24,090 nt of DNA, taken from the IMG/VR virus record IMGVR_UViG_3300047354_000033, positions 1-24,090 of that record; one strand, given 5' to 3'. This document shows positions 7,582 to 15,419 of this stretch, piece by piece (the stretch's first letter is position 1; each line of letters opens with the position of its first letter). Under the pieces are notes generated by a model. It was not told the origin of the DNA. It made no database searches and worked only from the letters and a program-made list of their open reading frames with translations. This DNA is from a virus. The position numbers and the translations under genes are program-made.

Positions 7582-10513
7582 ATCGTCTAGACCTCGAATG
7601 TACGAAAGTCTCAAACTCTGCTGATAGGATCTTCATAGGCAACGCCGAACTCGACTTGATCTTGACCGTAACGTCGTCGTGTTTGGAATGGACGGGAAAG
7701 CGAAACGAACCGCTGTCTAATACAAGCGATCCGATTACCGAGTCCGCACCCAAGCTAGTCGGATTGAACGGATAAGAATAAGTATCCCGATACTGCGGTG
7801 TAACCTCGACTGTAAAGTGTCCAGTGTCTCCGTACTCGAAAGCACCGTTACGTAGGATCTGACTGGTAAAGTTACTGCTCGACCGTCCGCCTCGTTCCGT
7901 AGGTTGTTTAAGGGTCTGCGTAGACATCTCGAACTCAGTCTCGTATTCAAGACCTACGTAGAAATCGGTACTGGAAAGATCTTCGTTAACCGTAAAAGTC
8001 GACGAAGATGTCCTAGTGATCGAATAACGACTACCTGTAGCAGTATATAGTACGGCTCCTGTCGGGTCATAAGGCATCGAGCTAACCGTAGTAAGCTTGG
8101 TAGCGCTGTCGTATGAACGCCCTAAACTGGAATGAGCTACACGCCTGTCCAACAAGATCTTATAGGTCTTACCGCTGTCTATCTGACCTGGCGACAAGTC
8201 TAAGGTTTCAAGGCAACGGTTCGTACCGTCAAAGGTAAACAAGTAAAGGGTCGAGTCTAATATACCCATACCCAAGAACTGCTTGGTAAACGTAAACTTC
8301 GACCACGATGATTGTATCTTGTCTTTACCCTGCCAGAAGTAGCGATAAATATATAAGTCGTTACCCGACGCTGGGTACATGACAATCGTATTCTCGTTTG
8401 AACTACCAACCAACGAATGAACGTTTGAAGGAATATAAGCAGGTACTTGAGCGGTTAAATCAGCGGCGTCGTACGTCTCGGTGTCTTTGTCTACGTAGTA
8501 TTCGTACAACCCAGTAAAGTCTCCCCGTTCATAAGGGAAGTACAAGAAGTTGGACAACGCTATAGGTCTGTCTCCTGTCGGCTTCATATTGTACTCGGTA
8601 ACAGGTGAAATGTTAACGGTCTTAGGCGTCAACAACTCGTTACCTCTTAACACGAACTGCGAGTTATCACTGAACAGTACGAGCTTCTCTTGAAAAGGTA
8701 CGGCAAATCTAAGTTTGGAAACTTTAGTATGACTAAGTCCGACGTCGATTGGAGCCGAGTCCAAAAGCGATTGAGTAGTTGTACGCCAGAAATTGAAGTA
8801 CTCGTCTGCTTCGCTGAACACCACGGACGACTCAGTCAACACGCCAAAGCGATTCTTGTAGAAGAACAGGTCTTTAATCTTCTTACCGACGAACGACGGA
8901 CTTGGGTTAGTCTTAGCGTCTCCAGCAGCTCTTGACGTCCATACGGACTCTTGAGCAACGTACGCTTGAACGGTAGTACTAGGGCCGTTGTAAGTGACGC
9001 TTGAAGACCAGTCACTAGCGTATCTAATTGCCGTTTCTTCTTCCCAGTAAGTAGCCCCGTTCGTAGTAGCGGGTTCCTTGTTCGTATTAGAACTAAGCCC
9101 AACGGTGCCGAGTAAGCTCCTGTAAAACTTTCCGTTGTGTTTGACGATGTCGGTAAAGCGGGGAACGATTTCAATTGGTAGTGTGGAGTTGTCAAAATCA
9201 AGCGGTATACCTACCGACTGTCCAGTCGCTGTACCGTCGCTTTCCCAACCATTCGTTTCAACCCAAGAGCCTTCACCGAAGACCTCGTTGTCTTTAGTCT
9301 CGTACTCTACGTAGTAGTCGTCTTGATCAAGTTCGGCGTCGCCCCTGACCTTGACTCTAAAGCCGTCAAAGCACTTGGCAGGTAAGTCAGTTATGTATCC
9401 AACTTCTTTGTAAACTACGCCTAGACCTGTATCGGACAAAGCGTCAATGGTGCTGATCTGAAAGTCGCTACCCGCGCTGTGTTTAATCTTTAAGACGTTA
9501 CCTTCTTGCTCGGTTTCAATCGTATCCCCTGACGCTGAAATGCTTACGGAAGAAGCTGTAGCAGGTGTAGTGACTTTTGATTGTTGCGTATTCGGAACCC
9601 AAGCGTTCTCCCAAGTGTGAAAAAGCATCTCGGTAAATGTTACTGTACTTGCAGCGCTTGAATCGTATCCGCTACCTACGTGGGTTAGATTAACGCCTGT
9701 TATCTTACCGTCTTCGATTATAGCTTCGCCTTTTGCTCCAGACGCTCCAGAAACCGTAGGCTGTGTGATTGTCACTTCAACCTTGTAGTCGTTTAATATG
9801 CTGTAGAAAGGTTCAAGAGGCGCTCCTGCTGCTGTATGCGTAGGCATAATGTAAGGCCCGTTCGTAGTCGGGTTGCTTACGGTAACGCCCGTGACGTATT
9901 TGCTTGTGTTGGGAAACTGAGTATCCAACGCCGTTTTTAGACCTTCGGCAATAAGAGTCGAAGACGCGTTTGATGAGTGAGAAGTGAAAAGAGACGTGAC
10001 GTTATCTATCTTTATAGTGTAATCCGTATCAATCGCCCCTTGCTTGACAAATACCAAAGCTTCTTTTTCCAAAGGCGTAGACACAGTCTCACCGCTTTTA
10101 ATCGTTACTTGATCGTTCGCAACAAAAGTATAGTCGGCAACAGTCAACGCCCTTAGACTCTGAGTAGGCGAAGTAGCACTGTTTAAATAGGATTGAGCTG
10201 TAGAGCTAATGGACACAGTAATATCGTTACCATTCGCCAAGTCCTGAACGTCCAGTACTGCGTTAAGAGTGTTGTGACCGAACAAGAAAGCGTGTTTATT
10301 ATCGGCGTCCCTTTTAAAGACGTGGGTCTTTGTAGGAAGCGGATACGTATCAACAGCTTTAACGAAGTCCGTATTAGGACGTTTCGTAAGTCCGTCTACA
10401 ACAGAGCTTAAAGCGTTTACTTGATTCTCCGCTTGTCCTGCGTTTCTTAAATTGTCGGGCTGTTGCGATACCCCTTGTACGAGGTTCGGAACGGACGTAG
10501 TGATTAATGGCAT
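7571..10513 (-). CDS. tail tubular protein B / nozzle (T7 gp12-like), enlarged
   Basis: This 980-residue protein starts MPLITTSVPNLVQGVSQQPD, the hallmark N-terminus of T7 gp12, which forms the hexameric nozzle at the distal end of the tail tube. A second conserved block, AGDAKTNPSPSFVGKKIKDLFF with NRFG after it (about residues 530-557), also matches T7. T7 gp12 is about 794 residues, and the extra length appears as insertions. One around residues 245-294 has a beta motif with VGSGYDSSAASTVTF. Another, about residues 454-523, resembles small carbohydrate-binding modules. The ATG overlaps the gp11 stop by one base (TAATG). It probably contacts the cell surface and seals the tail before DNA release. 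Confidence 0.92.
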   Translation of the reverse strand: MPLITTSVPNLVQGVSQQPDNLRNAGQAENQVNALSSVVDGLTKRPNTDFVKAVDTYPLPTKTHVFKRDADNKHAFLFGHNTLNAVLDVQDLANGNDITVSISSTAQSYLNSATSPTQSLRALTVADYTFVANDQVTIKSGETVSTPLEKEALVFVKQGAIDTDYTIKIDNVTSLFTSHSSNASSTLIAEGLKTALDTQFPNTSKYVTGVTVSNPTTNGPYIMPTHTAAGAPLEPFYSILNDYKVEVTITQPTVSGASGAKGEAIIEDGKITGVNLTHVGSGYDSSAASTVTFTEMLFHTWENAWVPNTQQSKVTTPATASSVSISASGDTIETEQEGNVLKIKHSAGSDFQISTIDALSDTGLGVVYKEVGYITDLPAKCFDGFRVKVRGDAELDQDDYYVEYETKDNEVFGEGSWVETNGWESDGTATGQSVGIPLDFDNSTLPIEIVPRFTDIVKHNGKFYRSLLGTVGLSSNTNKEPATTNGATYWEEETAIRYASDWSSSVTYNGPSTTVQAYVAQESVWTSRAAGDAKTNPSPSFVGKKIKDLFFYKNRFGVLTESSVVFSEADEYFNFWRTTTQSLLDSAPIDVGLSHTKVSKLRFAVPFQEKLVLFSDNSQFVLRGNELLTPKTVNISPVTEYNMKPTGDRPIALSNFLYFPYERGDFTGLYEYYVDKDTETYDAADLTAQVPAYIPSNVHSLVGSSNENTIVMYPASGNDLYIYRYFWQGKDKIQSSWSKFTFTKQFLGMGILDSTLYLFTFDGTNRCLETLDLSPGQIDSGKTYKILLDRRVAHSSLGRSYDSATKLTTVSSMPYDPTGAVLYTATGSRYSITRTSSSTFTVNEDLSSTDFYVGLEYETEFEMSTQTLKQPTERGGRSSSNFTSQILRNGAFEYGDTGHFTVEVTPQYRDTYSYPFNPTSLGADSVIGSLVLDSGSFRFPVHSKHDDVTVKIKSSSALPMKILSAEFETFVHSRSRRYGA

Positions 10514-11088
10514 TACCTGTCGATGACGCGCAACACGTCGTAGTTGTCAAATATGGTGCGGTCTGCGTTCTCGGAGTCGCTGTCTACTGCCGTAGCTTTT
10601 GCGTTTATCTCGTCTCTCAAAGTAAAAGATTCAATTTCAGTAGACCCAAGAAAACGGTTTGCGTACTTCCTAGCAGCTTTAATGTTGATGTACGTACGGA
10701 ACTGTTGAGGCAATTCTTCAAACGTAAGTTCAAAAGTAACGGTTACCTTAATGTCTTCGGTAAAGACGTCGGTATGGTTCTTCCTGTCGTACAACGTAGT
10801 GCCACGCTGAACAATATCCAGATCGGTATGCTTGTCGATGGGTAGATCGATTTTAAGAGTGTTGTTTGGAAGAGGAAATTGATTAGATGAGTTACGCGTC
10901 AGTTGGTATTCAAACTCGGTATTAAAGTGCCAGCCTTCGGACTGCACCTCGCGATTAACTTCATCAAGCACGTTTAAAGCCGTTACGACCTGTACGGGAA
11001 GACTGCTTCCACTGATCGTGTTTACTGGTGTCTCGCCGATAACGCCGAGCATCGTGTTTACAGCTTCAAGCTTCGTAGTTAGTGCCAT
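10513..11088 (-). CDS. tail tubular protein A (T7 gp11-like)
   Basis: The product has 191 residues against 196 for T7 gp11. The start MALTTKLEAVNTMLGVIGE is typical of the family, as are the phrases VLDEVNREVQSEGWHFNTE (about residues 48-66) and KAARKYANRFLGS (about 137-149). It forms the ring of subunits that joins the portal to the nozzle and acts as the tail gatekeeper. It is the first gene after the terminator-like hairpin that follows the capsid gene. The 22 bases before the ATG are A/T-rich without a recognisable Shine-Dalgarno sequence, which is unusual for a gene that cannot rely on close translational coupling. Confidence 0.93.
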   Translation of the reverse strand: MALTTKLEAVNTMLGVIGETPVNTISGSSLPVQVVTALNVLDEVNREVQSEGWHFNTEFEYQLTRNSSNQFPLPNNTLKIDLPIDKHTDLDIVQRGTTLYDRKNHTDVFTEDIKVTVTFELTFEELPQQFRTYINIKAARKYANRFLGSTEIESFTLRDEINAKATAVDSDSENADRTIFDNYDVLRVIDR

Positions 11089-11118
11089 GTCTAGTTTTGG
11101 TTATAATTATGGAAGTGA

Positions 11119-11159
11119 GAGGGAGCGAGGACAAAAACGAATGAAAACCTCGCTCCCCC
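11119..11159 (-). terminator. hairpin terminator after the major capsid gene (T-phi-like position)
   Basis: On the minus strand GGGAGCGAGG (11148-11157) pairs perfectly with CCTCGCTCCC (11121-11130) around a 17-base T-rich loop. A G-T and a G-C pair extend the stem to 12. It lies in the 89-base gap between the capsid stop and the gp11 start. T7 has its main phage-polymerase terminator, T-phi, at exactly this place, where partial read-through sets the excess of capsid over tail proteins. There is no run of T directly after the stem, only a pyrimidine-rich TCTCACTTCC, so termination strength is uncertain. Confidence 0.75.
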
Positions 11160-11177
11160 AACACAACCAAGAAAAGC

Positions 11178-12239
11178 TTACTTCTGCAATTCGATAGCAG
11201 CTTCAGGACGGAGAACTCCGTGACCCATAGCGTACTTCGCAATGAAAAGCGTGCCTTGACGTGAAATCTGATACTCAGACTCGGTAGCGAGGTCGAGCAA
11301 CTTCACGGTTCCAACAGCCGAAGGGTGAGCAACAATACCAATCGAGTTGGTGAAGTTACCGTTGTACCCAGCTCCGCTACCACCGAACACGTCGTTGGAC
11401 GCAGCTCCGTCACCAGTGGCAACGGCGGACAAATCGGTTGAAGGAAGGTGAGTTGACTTGTAGATGTCGATACCAGCAACTTGAGCAATCGAACCAGAAG
11501 CGAGGGAGCCAGAGCCGCCTACGTCCTTGTTGGACGCGGAAGTCGAGATAACGAGGGAACCACTACCGCCAGTGATAAGCTTGTAGTACTCCTGTGGACG
11601 AAGAACGCAGAAGCGACCATCGGCAGGAACGTCGTTCTCGTCAAGTGCTTGAGCAGCAGTGAAGAGAGCAGCAACAAGTTCGGCACCTGTAGGATCGGTG
11701 TTGTCGGAATCGTCAGATCCGTCGGACACGTTGCCCATGAGGTTAGCAGATACGTCGAGTACTCCACCGTCTTTACCACCAGTAATGGTAGCAGCTGAAC
11801 GAGCAGCAGCGATGAATACCTTTGCGATAGCGGTATCGAAACGGACGGCAAGAGCCTTACCCAACTCGTTAGCGTAGACGCTGCGGATGTCGTAGTGGTT
11901 CTTTACGTCGTCGATAGAACTGAGGAACGTAGAAGCGAGAAGGACGTCGTCGATAGTGATGACTACTTCATTCTTCTTGATGTCGCTCAAGTAGCTGTTA
12001 CCGCTGTCAGCGATGTTCTGACCTGGAGTGTAGTAAGAAGCGGAAGCAACACCCGTAACTGGGAACTGCGCGCTCTTGCCATTCTCGATGGTTCGCATCG
12101 TGTGCAAGCTCTTGAAAACGTTGTTTTCTTCGAATGTCGTTAATATTTCGCCAGCAAACTTCTTCAAGAATAAAGCATCAACTGCTCCACTTGAATTAAT
12201 CTGACCGACGCGTGAGGGAGTGGTGTCTCCATTAGCCAT
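11178..12239 (-). CDS. major capsid protein (T7 gp10-like)
   Basis: The product has 353 residues and the HK97-fold podophage capsid pattern: an N-terminal region with FAGEILTTFEENNVFKSLH (about 29-47) and then SAQFPVTGVASASYYTPGQ (about 56-74). Next comes IDDVLLASTFLSSIDDVKNHYDI (about 96-118), the conserved T7-family block, and finally RPEAAIELQ at the end. A strong Shine-Dalgarno AAGGAGA (12249-12255) lies nine bases before the ATG, the best ribosome site in the head block and in keeping with the highest expression. A 130-base non-coding leader precedes it and a hairpin terminator follows. I saw no slippery site near the stop that would give a T7-style 10B frameshift product. Confidence 0.95.
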   Translation of the reverse strand: MANGDTTPSRVGQINSSGAVDALFLKKFAGEILTTFEENNVFKSLHTMRTIENGKSAQFPVTGVASASYYTPGQNIADSGNSYLSDIKKNEVVITIDDVLLASTFLSSIDDVKNHYDIRSVYANELGKALAVRFDTAIAKVFIAAARSAATITGGKDGGVLDVSANLMGNVSDGSDDSDNTDPTGAELVAALFTAAQALDENDVPADGRFCVLRPQEYYKLITGGSGSLVISTSASNKDVGGSGSLASGSIAQVAGIDIYKSTHLPSTDLSAVATGDGAASNDVFGGSGAGYNGNFTNSIGIVAHPSAVGTVKLLDLATESEYQISRQGTLFIAKYAMGHGVLRPEAAIELQK

Positions 12240-12369
12240 GATATAATGTCTCCTTAATTGAGATTAATGTTTAGTGTGATATTTGACCTCAACGCGTCGA
12301 GTTCGTTCGTAGTTATCCCGCGCACGGGGCAACGACTAATGTCGTCGAGTGATGTCGAAAGTGATGATG
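12240..12369 (-). promoter_or_regulatory. capsid gene leader: candidate late promoter and ribosome site
   Basis: This 130-base gap is the longest non-coding stretch in the window. Reading toward the capsid gene it holds a 7-bp hairpin (12330-12347), a small GC hairpin (12317-12328), and a block ATCACACTAAACATTAA (12264-12280). That block resembles one before the SSB gene (12 of 17 positions alike). The Shine-Dalgarno AAGGAGA follows at 12249-12255. In T7 the strong phi10 promoter is just upstream of gene 10, so a phage-polymerase promoter is expected here. The motif match rests on two sites only, so the promoter identity is tentative. Confidence 0.45.
12330..12347 (-). other. short hairpin upstream of capsid gene
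   Basis: On the minus strand CGACGAC, loop ATTA, GTCGTTG forms a seven-pair stem with one G-T pair. It lies directly downstream of the stop codon of the small membrane-protein gene, with a second smaller stem (CCCG/CGGG, 12317-12328) next to it. No T-run follows. It could be an RNA-processing site of the RNase III type seen in T7 transcripts or a weak terminator; the sequence does not decide. Confidence 0.35.
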
Positions 12370-12834
12370 TTAGCGTCTACCGCCTGGAGTGAAGTAGAAA
12401 CCTACTATAAGCGGATAGATGCAAGTTACGGCAAAGAGGGAAATATGTCCGCTTGTAATTGCCATATAGGCTTGTGACGCTTGAAGATCGATGAGTCCCC
12501 ATAGGAATGAGTTTCGACCTTCTCCGTCAATGTTGGTTGTTGTGAGGATTGGAACGCTTGGATAGATGGTGGTAAGGAGGGTGATTGCCGAGAGCGTGCA
12601 CATCCCGATAACAGCAAGCATACGCCTAGTACCGCGAACAAAAGCCCCGCCGTCTCCACCATTAAGTGTTTCTTGAAATTTAAGTGCATAGTCATTGTTC
12701 CTTGCTTCCCGCATCATTTCCAACTCGTACTTCTGCTGACGGGAATCGACCATAGCGCCGAATACTCCCTTTAAGATTGATCCCATCGCAGCGGAACCTC
12801 CGCCTGTCAGGAACAATGTCAACAGCTCAAGCAT
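12370..12834 (-). CDS. small membrane protein, holin-like topology
   Basis: This 154-residue protein has no T7 counterpart at this position (between scaffold and capsid). Visible are a hydrophobic, Gly-rich N-terminal segment (MLELLTLFLTGGGSAAMGS), a charged helical stretch (about residues 30-54), then a candidate transmembrane helix at about 72-91 (MLAVIGMCTLSAITLLTTIY). A second candidate helix at about 127-149 is followed by a short C-terminal GGRR. This layout resembles small phage membrane proteins often annotated as holin-like, and no lysis gene is otherwise recognisable nearby, so a lysis role is a reasonable guess but unproven. The gene starts two bases after the scaffold stop, without a clear Shine-Dalgarno. 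A second frame inside it encodes a possible lipoprotein. Confidence 0.7.
   Translation of the reverse strand: MLELLTLFLTGGGSAAMGSILKGVFGAMVDSRQQKYELEMMREARNNDYALKFQETLNGGDGGAFVRGTRRMLAVIGMCTLSAITLLTTIYPSVPILTTTNIDGEGRNSFLWGLIDLQASQAYMAITSGHISLFAVTCIYPLIVGFYFTPGGRR
12426..12695 (-). CDS. possible embedded Rz1-like outer-membrane lipoprotein (out of frame)
   Basis: An 89-codon frame lies wholly inside the membrane-protein gene in another register. It encodes a basic start (MHLNFKKH from the third codon), a hydrophobic core (AGLLFAVLGVCLLL) and a lipobox LSGC with Cys at residue 32, then a polar, Pro-containing tail (RSRQSPSLPPS). That is the architecture of Rz1-type o-spanins, which are often nested in another gene. 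An AGGA sits nine bases before the second ATG (12689), a good ribosome-site distance; the first ATG (12695) is only three bases away. Against it: the region also codes for a transmembrane helix in the main frame, and shifted frames of hydrophobic segments tend to be hydrophobic. No i-spanin partner is evident. Confidence 0.4.
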   Translation of the reverse strand: MTMHLNFKKHLMVETAGLLFAVLGVCLLLSGCARSRQSPSLPPSIQAFQSSQQPTLTEKVETHSYGDSSIFKRHKPIWQLQADIFPSLP

Positions 12835-12836
12835 GG

Positions 12837-13592
12837 TTAGATACTAGATACAGCCAGTCGGCGATCCAACTCGGCGTGATACGCCTTGTCTCCGCTCTTG
12901 TAGCGTGGGTCTTGCATAGCCCTGCTGACTTCTTGCATGGATTGAAAAGGCAACGTGGAAGATCCAGTCGTGTTGCCTGTTACAAGCTTTGGTTGACTTC
13001 CGCCTTCTTCAGCTTTGTAACGAGCGTATAACCCGCTTACTACGAGCTTTGCTTGATCAACAGATCCATTGTTTACCGTTTCGTTAAAAGTGTTCATCTC
13101 GTCATCGGTCAGCGTCTTGCTTGCCCATTCGGACATTCCTTCGTAATCGCCGTTAGCTGCCGACTTGATCTGCGTAGCCTCGTTCTCTTGTAGAGCAGCT
13201 TGACCACGGGCATAACCGTCGACCAGTTCACGACTAAGACCTGCTTGAGCAAGTGCTTCGTACGTTTCATCGGACAGTTTACCGTCGTTCTCAAAGAACT
13301 CTTGTGATGCGTCCGTGATTAAAGTCTGAGCTTGGTTAGGTTCGGTAGTAGGTTCAGTCTCGTTTTCTACCACTTCTTCTTCCTGTGTTGATTCTTCTCT
13401 GTCCGCTCCCAACTTCGATTCAAGTTGTCCGTAAGCTTTGGCGAGGTCTTCCGCTGACTCAAACTTCTCTGGTAGCCATTCTGGGCGTTCTTGCTCGCCT
13501 TGAGGTTCTTCAGACGTCGCTGCTTGCTGTTCTTCGGGTTCAATCTCGTTAGGTGCTGGTTCGTTTATTTCTACTTTTTGATAATCTGCCAT
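12837..13592 (-). CDS. capsid assembly scaffolding protein (T7 gp9-like)
   Basis: The product has 251 residues, is strongly acidic in its first 100 (runs such as NEIEPEEQQAATSEEPQGE and ESTQEEEVVENETE) and helical with a basic end (KAYHAELDRRLAVSSI). It also contains the WLPEKFESAEDLAKAYGQLE block common to podophage scaffolds. It sits between portal and capsid genes, as in T7 (gp9 is 307 residues). The scaffold fills the procapsid, directs capsid assembly through its C-terminus and leaves before DNA packaging. A weak purine patch (ACGGAC) precedes the ATG. The stop is two bases from the next start. Confidence 0.9.
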   Translation of the reverse strand: MADYQKVEINEPAPNEIEPEEQQAATSEEPQGEQERPEWLPEKFESAEDLAKAYGQLESKLGADREESTQEEEVVENETEPTTEPNQAQTLITDASQEFFENDGKLSDETYEALAQAGLSRELVDGYARGQAALQENEATQIKSAANGDYEGMSEWASKTLTDDEMNTFNETVNNGSVDQAKLVVSGLYARYKAEEGGSQPKLVTGNTTGSSTLPFQSMQEVSRAMQDPRYKSGDKAYHAELDRRLAVSSI

Positions 13593-13621
13593 GACATTTG
13601 TCCGTTTTTACTGGTTGGTTG

Positions 13622-15178
13622 TTATTGTTCAACAGGCGGTTGTTCCTGCTGTTCTTGTGCAATAGCGTTAATAGTTGGCGCTACAGCGGGCGCTCCAAGC
13701 TTCATCATCATGTCTTGTTGTTGTGCTTGTTGCATAGCCATCTGAATCTCTTCGTCCGACTTTATAAGTCCGTCGGTTTCGATACCAAGTGCGGTTGCAC
13801 GTCGTTTGAAGTAGTCACCTACGTTTACGTATTGAGCGACAGCTTCTGGGCCGACCACTTGATTAGCTCCTGCAAGGAACATATCGAGACGGTTAAGATC
13901 GTTACCACGTCCAAGCGCTTCAATGCCTGTTACGATGGTAGGCTTGACGATGTCCTTTGGAAGCTTCGGTAACTTGTCCCTTTTGCTCATGCGATCCATG
14001 AGACGGGTTACAAGCGGGAGCTGGAACTCCTGAGACAAGATCGAATACAGCCCGCCTAGAGCAGATTCAAGTTCTTGTGATAACATCCGTATTTCCTCGG
14101 CGGTAACTCGATCTGCGTCTCTAACGACGGAGCTGTTTAAAAGGAACGCGTGACTGAGTCGGTCTTGGATCTGAGCCATAACCGTTTGAGCTACGCGAAA
14201 GTCATTGAATTTATTAAGCTGTAGTACGGATACGTCCCCGTCCGATCCCTGTACGATTGCACCGTTAGGAGCTTCAGCAAGGGTACGAGCGCGAGTAGTA
14301 CCGTTCGGGTTGACCATGAACAAGACCTTGGCGGCTGCTGCTGAACCTTCCACAATTGCCTTAGTCAATGATTCTAAACTCTTTAAGTCCCCGATGTATT
14401 CTTCAACAAAGCCACGACCGTAGTCTTCTCCGTCTATACGGGTATATCTAAGCGGCAACCAAGGTGACTTGTCGATCGGGTATTCTCCACTGGAGCCTTC
14501 GATAACGATACCTTTGACGTCTTGCTTGACCACGAACTTGTCGCCTTCTCTACAGATCGACGTGTACAAGTCGCAGTTGTTGTCTTTAGATTCTTTGTAA
14601 ACTTCTTGTCGCACTTCTTCTGGAAGCATGAACGGAGCAATAGTCTCCTTGACGGCGATATGCGTAACGTTCCCCATGGCATCACGCTTAACAACGTAAC
14701 GGTCTGGACGGAACACTCTCATACCGCCGTCGTCGGGGAGATAGAGCAGTGCGTTCCCTGTTATCAACAAATTCTTCAGAGCTTCGAACACGCCGACTCT
14801 AAACGCTTCAACCTCAACCTCTTGACTGACAGCTCGTTCAACATCGCTTAATGCTTTCTCAAGGTCTGTACGAAGTTGTTCGCCTCCTTCTTCGCCTATC
14901 TCAGCCTTTGCTTTTTCAAGCTCGTAACGGTCGATGACCAAGCGGAAGAAAGGAGCGTTAGGCGGTAGTAAAGCCATCAACAACTTGGACGACAGATTGT
15001 TTACGCCTCTTGCTCCGATCCCTTGGTACGGTGTGTAGTACTTGGTATGAGGGCCGTGACCTTCGGGCGGTAGGACGTAAGGTATGGTTAGTTCCGACGA
15101 GGTACGACCACGATCAAGGAACGACCAACGCTGTCCTTCGAGCTGAGTGTATAGGCTTTGAGCCGTTTCGTATTGCAT
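13622..15178 (-). CDS. portal / head-tail connector protein (T7 gp8-like)
   Basis: The product has 518 residues (T7 gp8 has 536). Family landmarks are the N-terminal RWSFLDRGRTSSELTIPYV (about 17-35) and YYTPYQGIGARGVNNLSSKL (about 47-66), ALLPPNAPFFRL (about 69-80), and TRIDGEDYGRGFVEEYIGDL (about 246-265). The Gln-rich, low-complexity C-terminus (QQAQQQDMMMK and EQQEQPPVEQ) is also usual. It forms the dodecameric ring at the packaging vertex to which gp11 attaches. The ATG follows the stop of the 77-aa gene by four bases, with no Shine-Dalgarno, suggesting coupling. Confidence 0.95.
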   Translation of the reverse strand: MQYETAQSLYTQLEGQRWSFLDRGRTSSELTIPYVLPPEGHGPHTKYYTPYQGIGARGVNNLSSKLLMALLPPNAPFFRLVIDRYELEKAKAEIGEEGGEQLRTDLEKALSDVERAVSQEVEVEAFRVGVFEALKNLLITGNALLYLPDDGGMRVFRPDRYVVKRDAMGNVTHIAVKETIAPFMLPEEVRQEVYKESKDNNCDLYTSICREGDKFVVKQDVKGIVIEGSSGEYPIDKSPWLPLRYTRIDGEDYGRGFVEEYIGDLKSLESLTKAIVEGSAAAAKVLFMVNPNGTTRARTLAEAPNGAIVQGSDGDVSVLQLNKFNDFRVAQTVMAQIQDRLSHAFLLNSSVVRDADRVTAEEIRMLSQELESALGGLYSILSQEFQLPLVTRLMDRMSKRDKLPKLPKDIVKPTIVTGIEALGRGNDLNRLDMFLAGANQVVGPEAVAQYVNVGDYFKRRATALGIETDGLIKSDEEIQMAMQQAQQQDMMMKLGAPAVAPTINAIAQEQQEQPPVEQ

Positions 15179-15182
15179 AAAG

Positions 15183-15416
15183 TTAGAACGGAGCTGGAGA
15201 TGTCCAGTCTTCGTGACTGAGTACGTCCAAGATCTCCGCGTGAGTTAGATCGATGTCGTCTTCGTCGAGGAAGCTAGGTCGAGTTCCTTCGTACTTAATA
15301 AAAGTCTGAGAGCCGTCGAGTGAATACCGAAGCGTATCCGCCGAGGTTTCCATGACTTCGCTGAAGTCGATTGAAGAGACGTCTGAAGCGTCGATGATTA
15401 CGTAATTTTTGCTCAT
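15183..15416 (-). CDS. 77-aa acidic conserved-type hypothetical protein
   Basis: A short protein beginning MSKNYVIIDASDVSSIDFSE with a strongly acidic second half (DEDDIDLTHAEILDV) and ending SPAPF. I recognise no enzymatic motif. It lies immediately before the portal gene and three bases after the LamG gene, so it is translated from a compact string of genes. The frame is fully open, fits the intergenic spacing exactly, and its start and stop abut both neighbours, which argues that it is real. The last residues (PAPF) resemble the Phe-terminated tails of this phage's primase-helicase and exonuclease. The function is unknown. Confidence 0.75.
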   Translation of the reverse strand: MSKNYVIIDASDVSSIDFSEVMETSADTLRYSLDGSQTFIKYEGTRPSFLDEDDIDLTHAEILDVLSHEDWTSPAPF

Positions 15417-15419
15417 AAT

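Noticed and set aside
7582-7614. TTG start for the gp13-like gene at 7614
   Set aside because: It needs a rare start and a 44-base overlap with gp12; the ATG at 7581 has GAGG upstream and leaves only 11 bases of overlap.
8836-9201. A 121-codon minus-strand frame inside gp12
   Set aside because: It is out of frame in a well-supported structural gene, has no signal, motif or ribosome site of note, and has a composition typical of a shifted frame.
11165-11200. T7-style frameshift making a longer capsid variant
   Set aside because: The capsid end shows no slippery heptamer before the stop, and the terminator hairpin follows at once.
11519-11851. Open frames on both strands inside the capsid gene (for example 110 codons minus, 105 codons plus)
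   Set aside because: Low-complexity Leu/Ser/Thr-rich products overlapping the conserved capsid gene; explained by its codon usage.
12297-12351. Direct repeat ACTCGACG in the capsid leader as possible operator pair
   Set aside because: Eight bases, two copies, in a genome rich in TCG/ACG words; could easily be chance.
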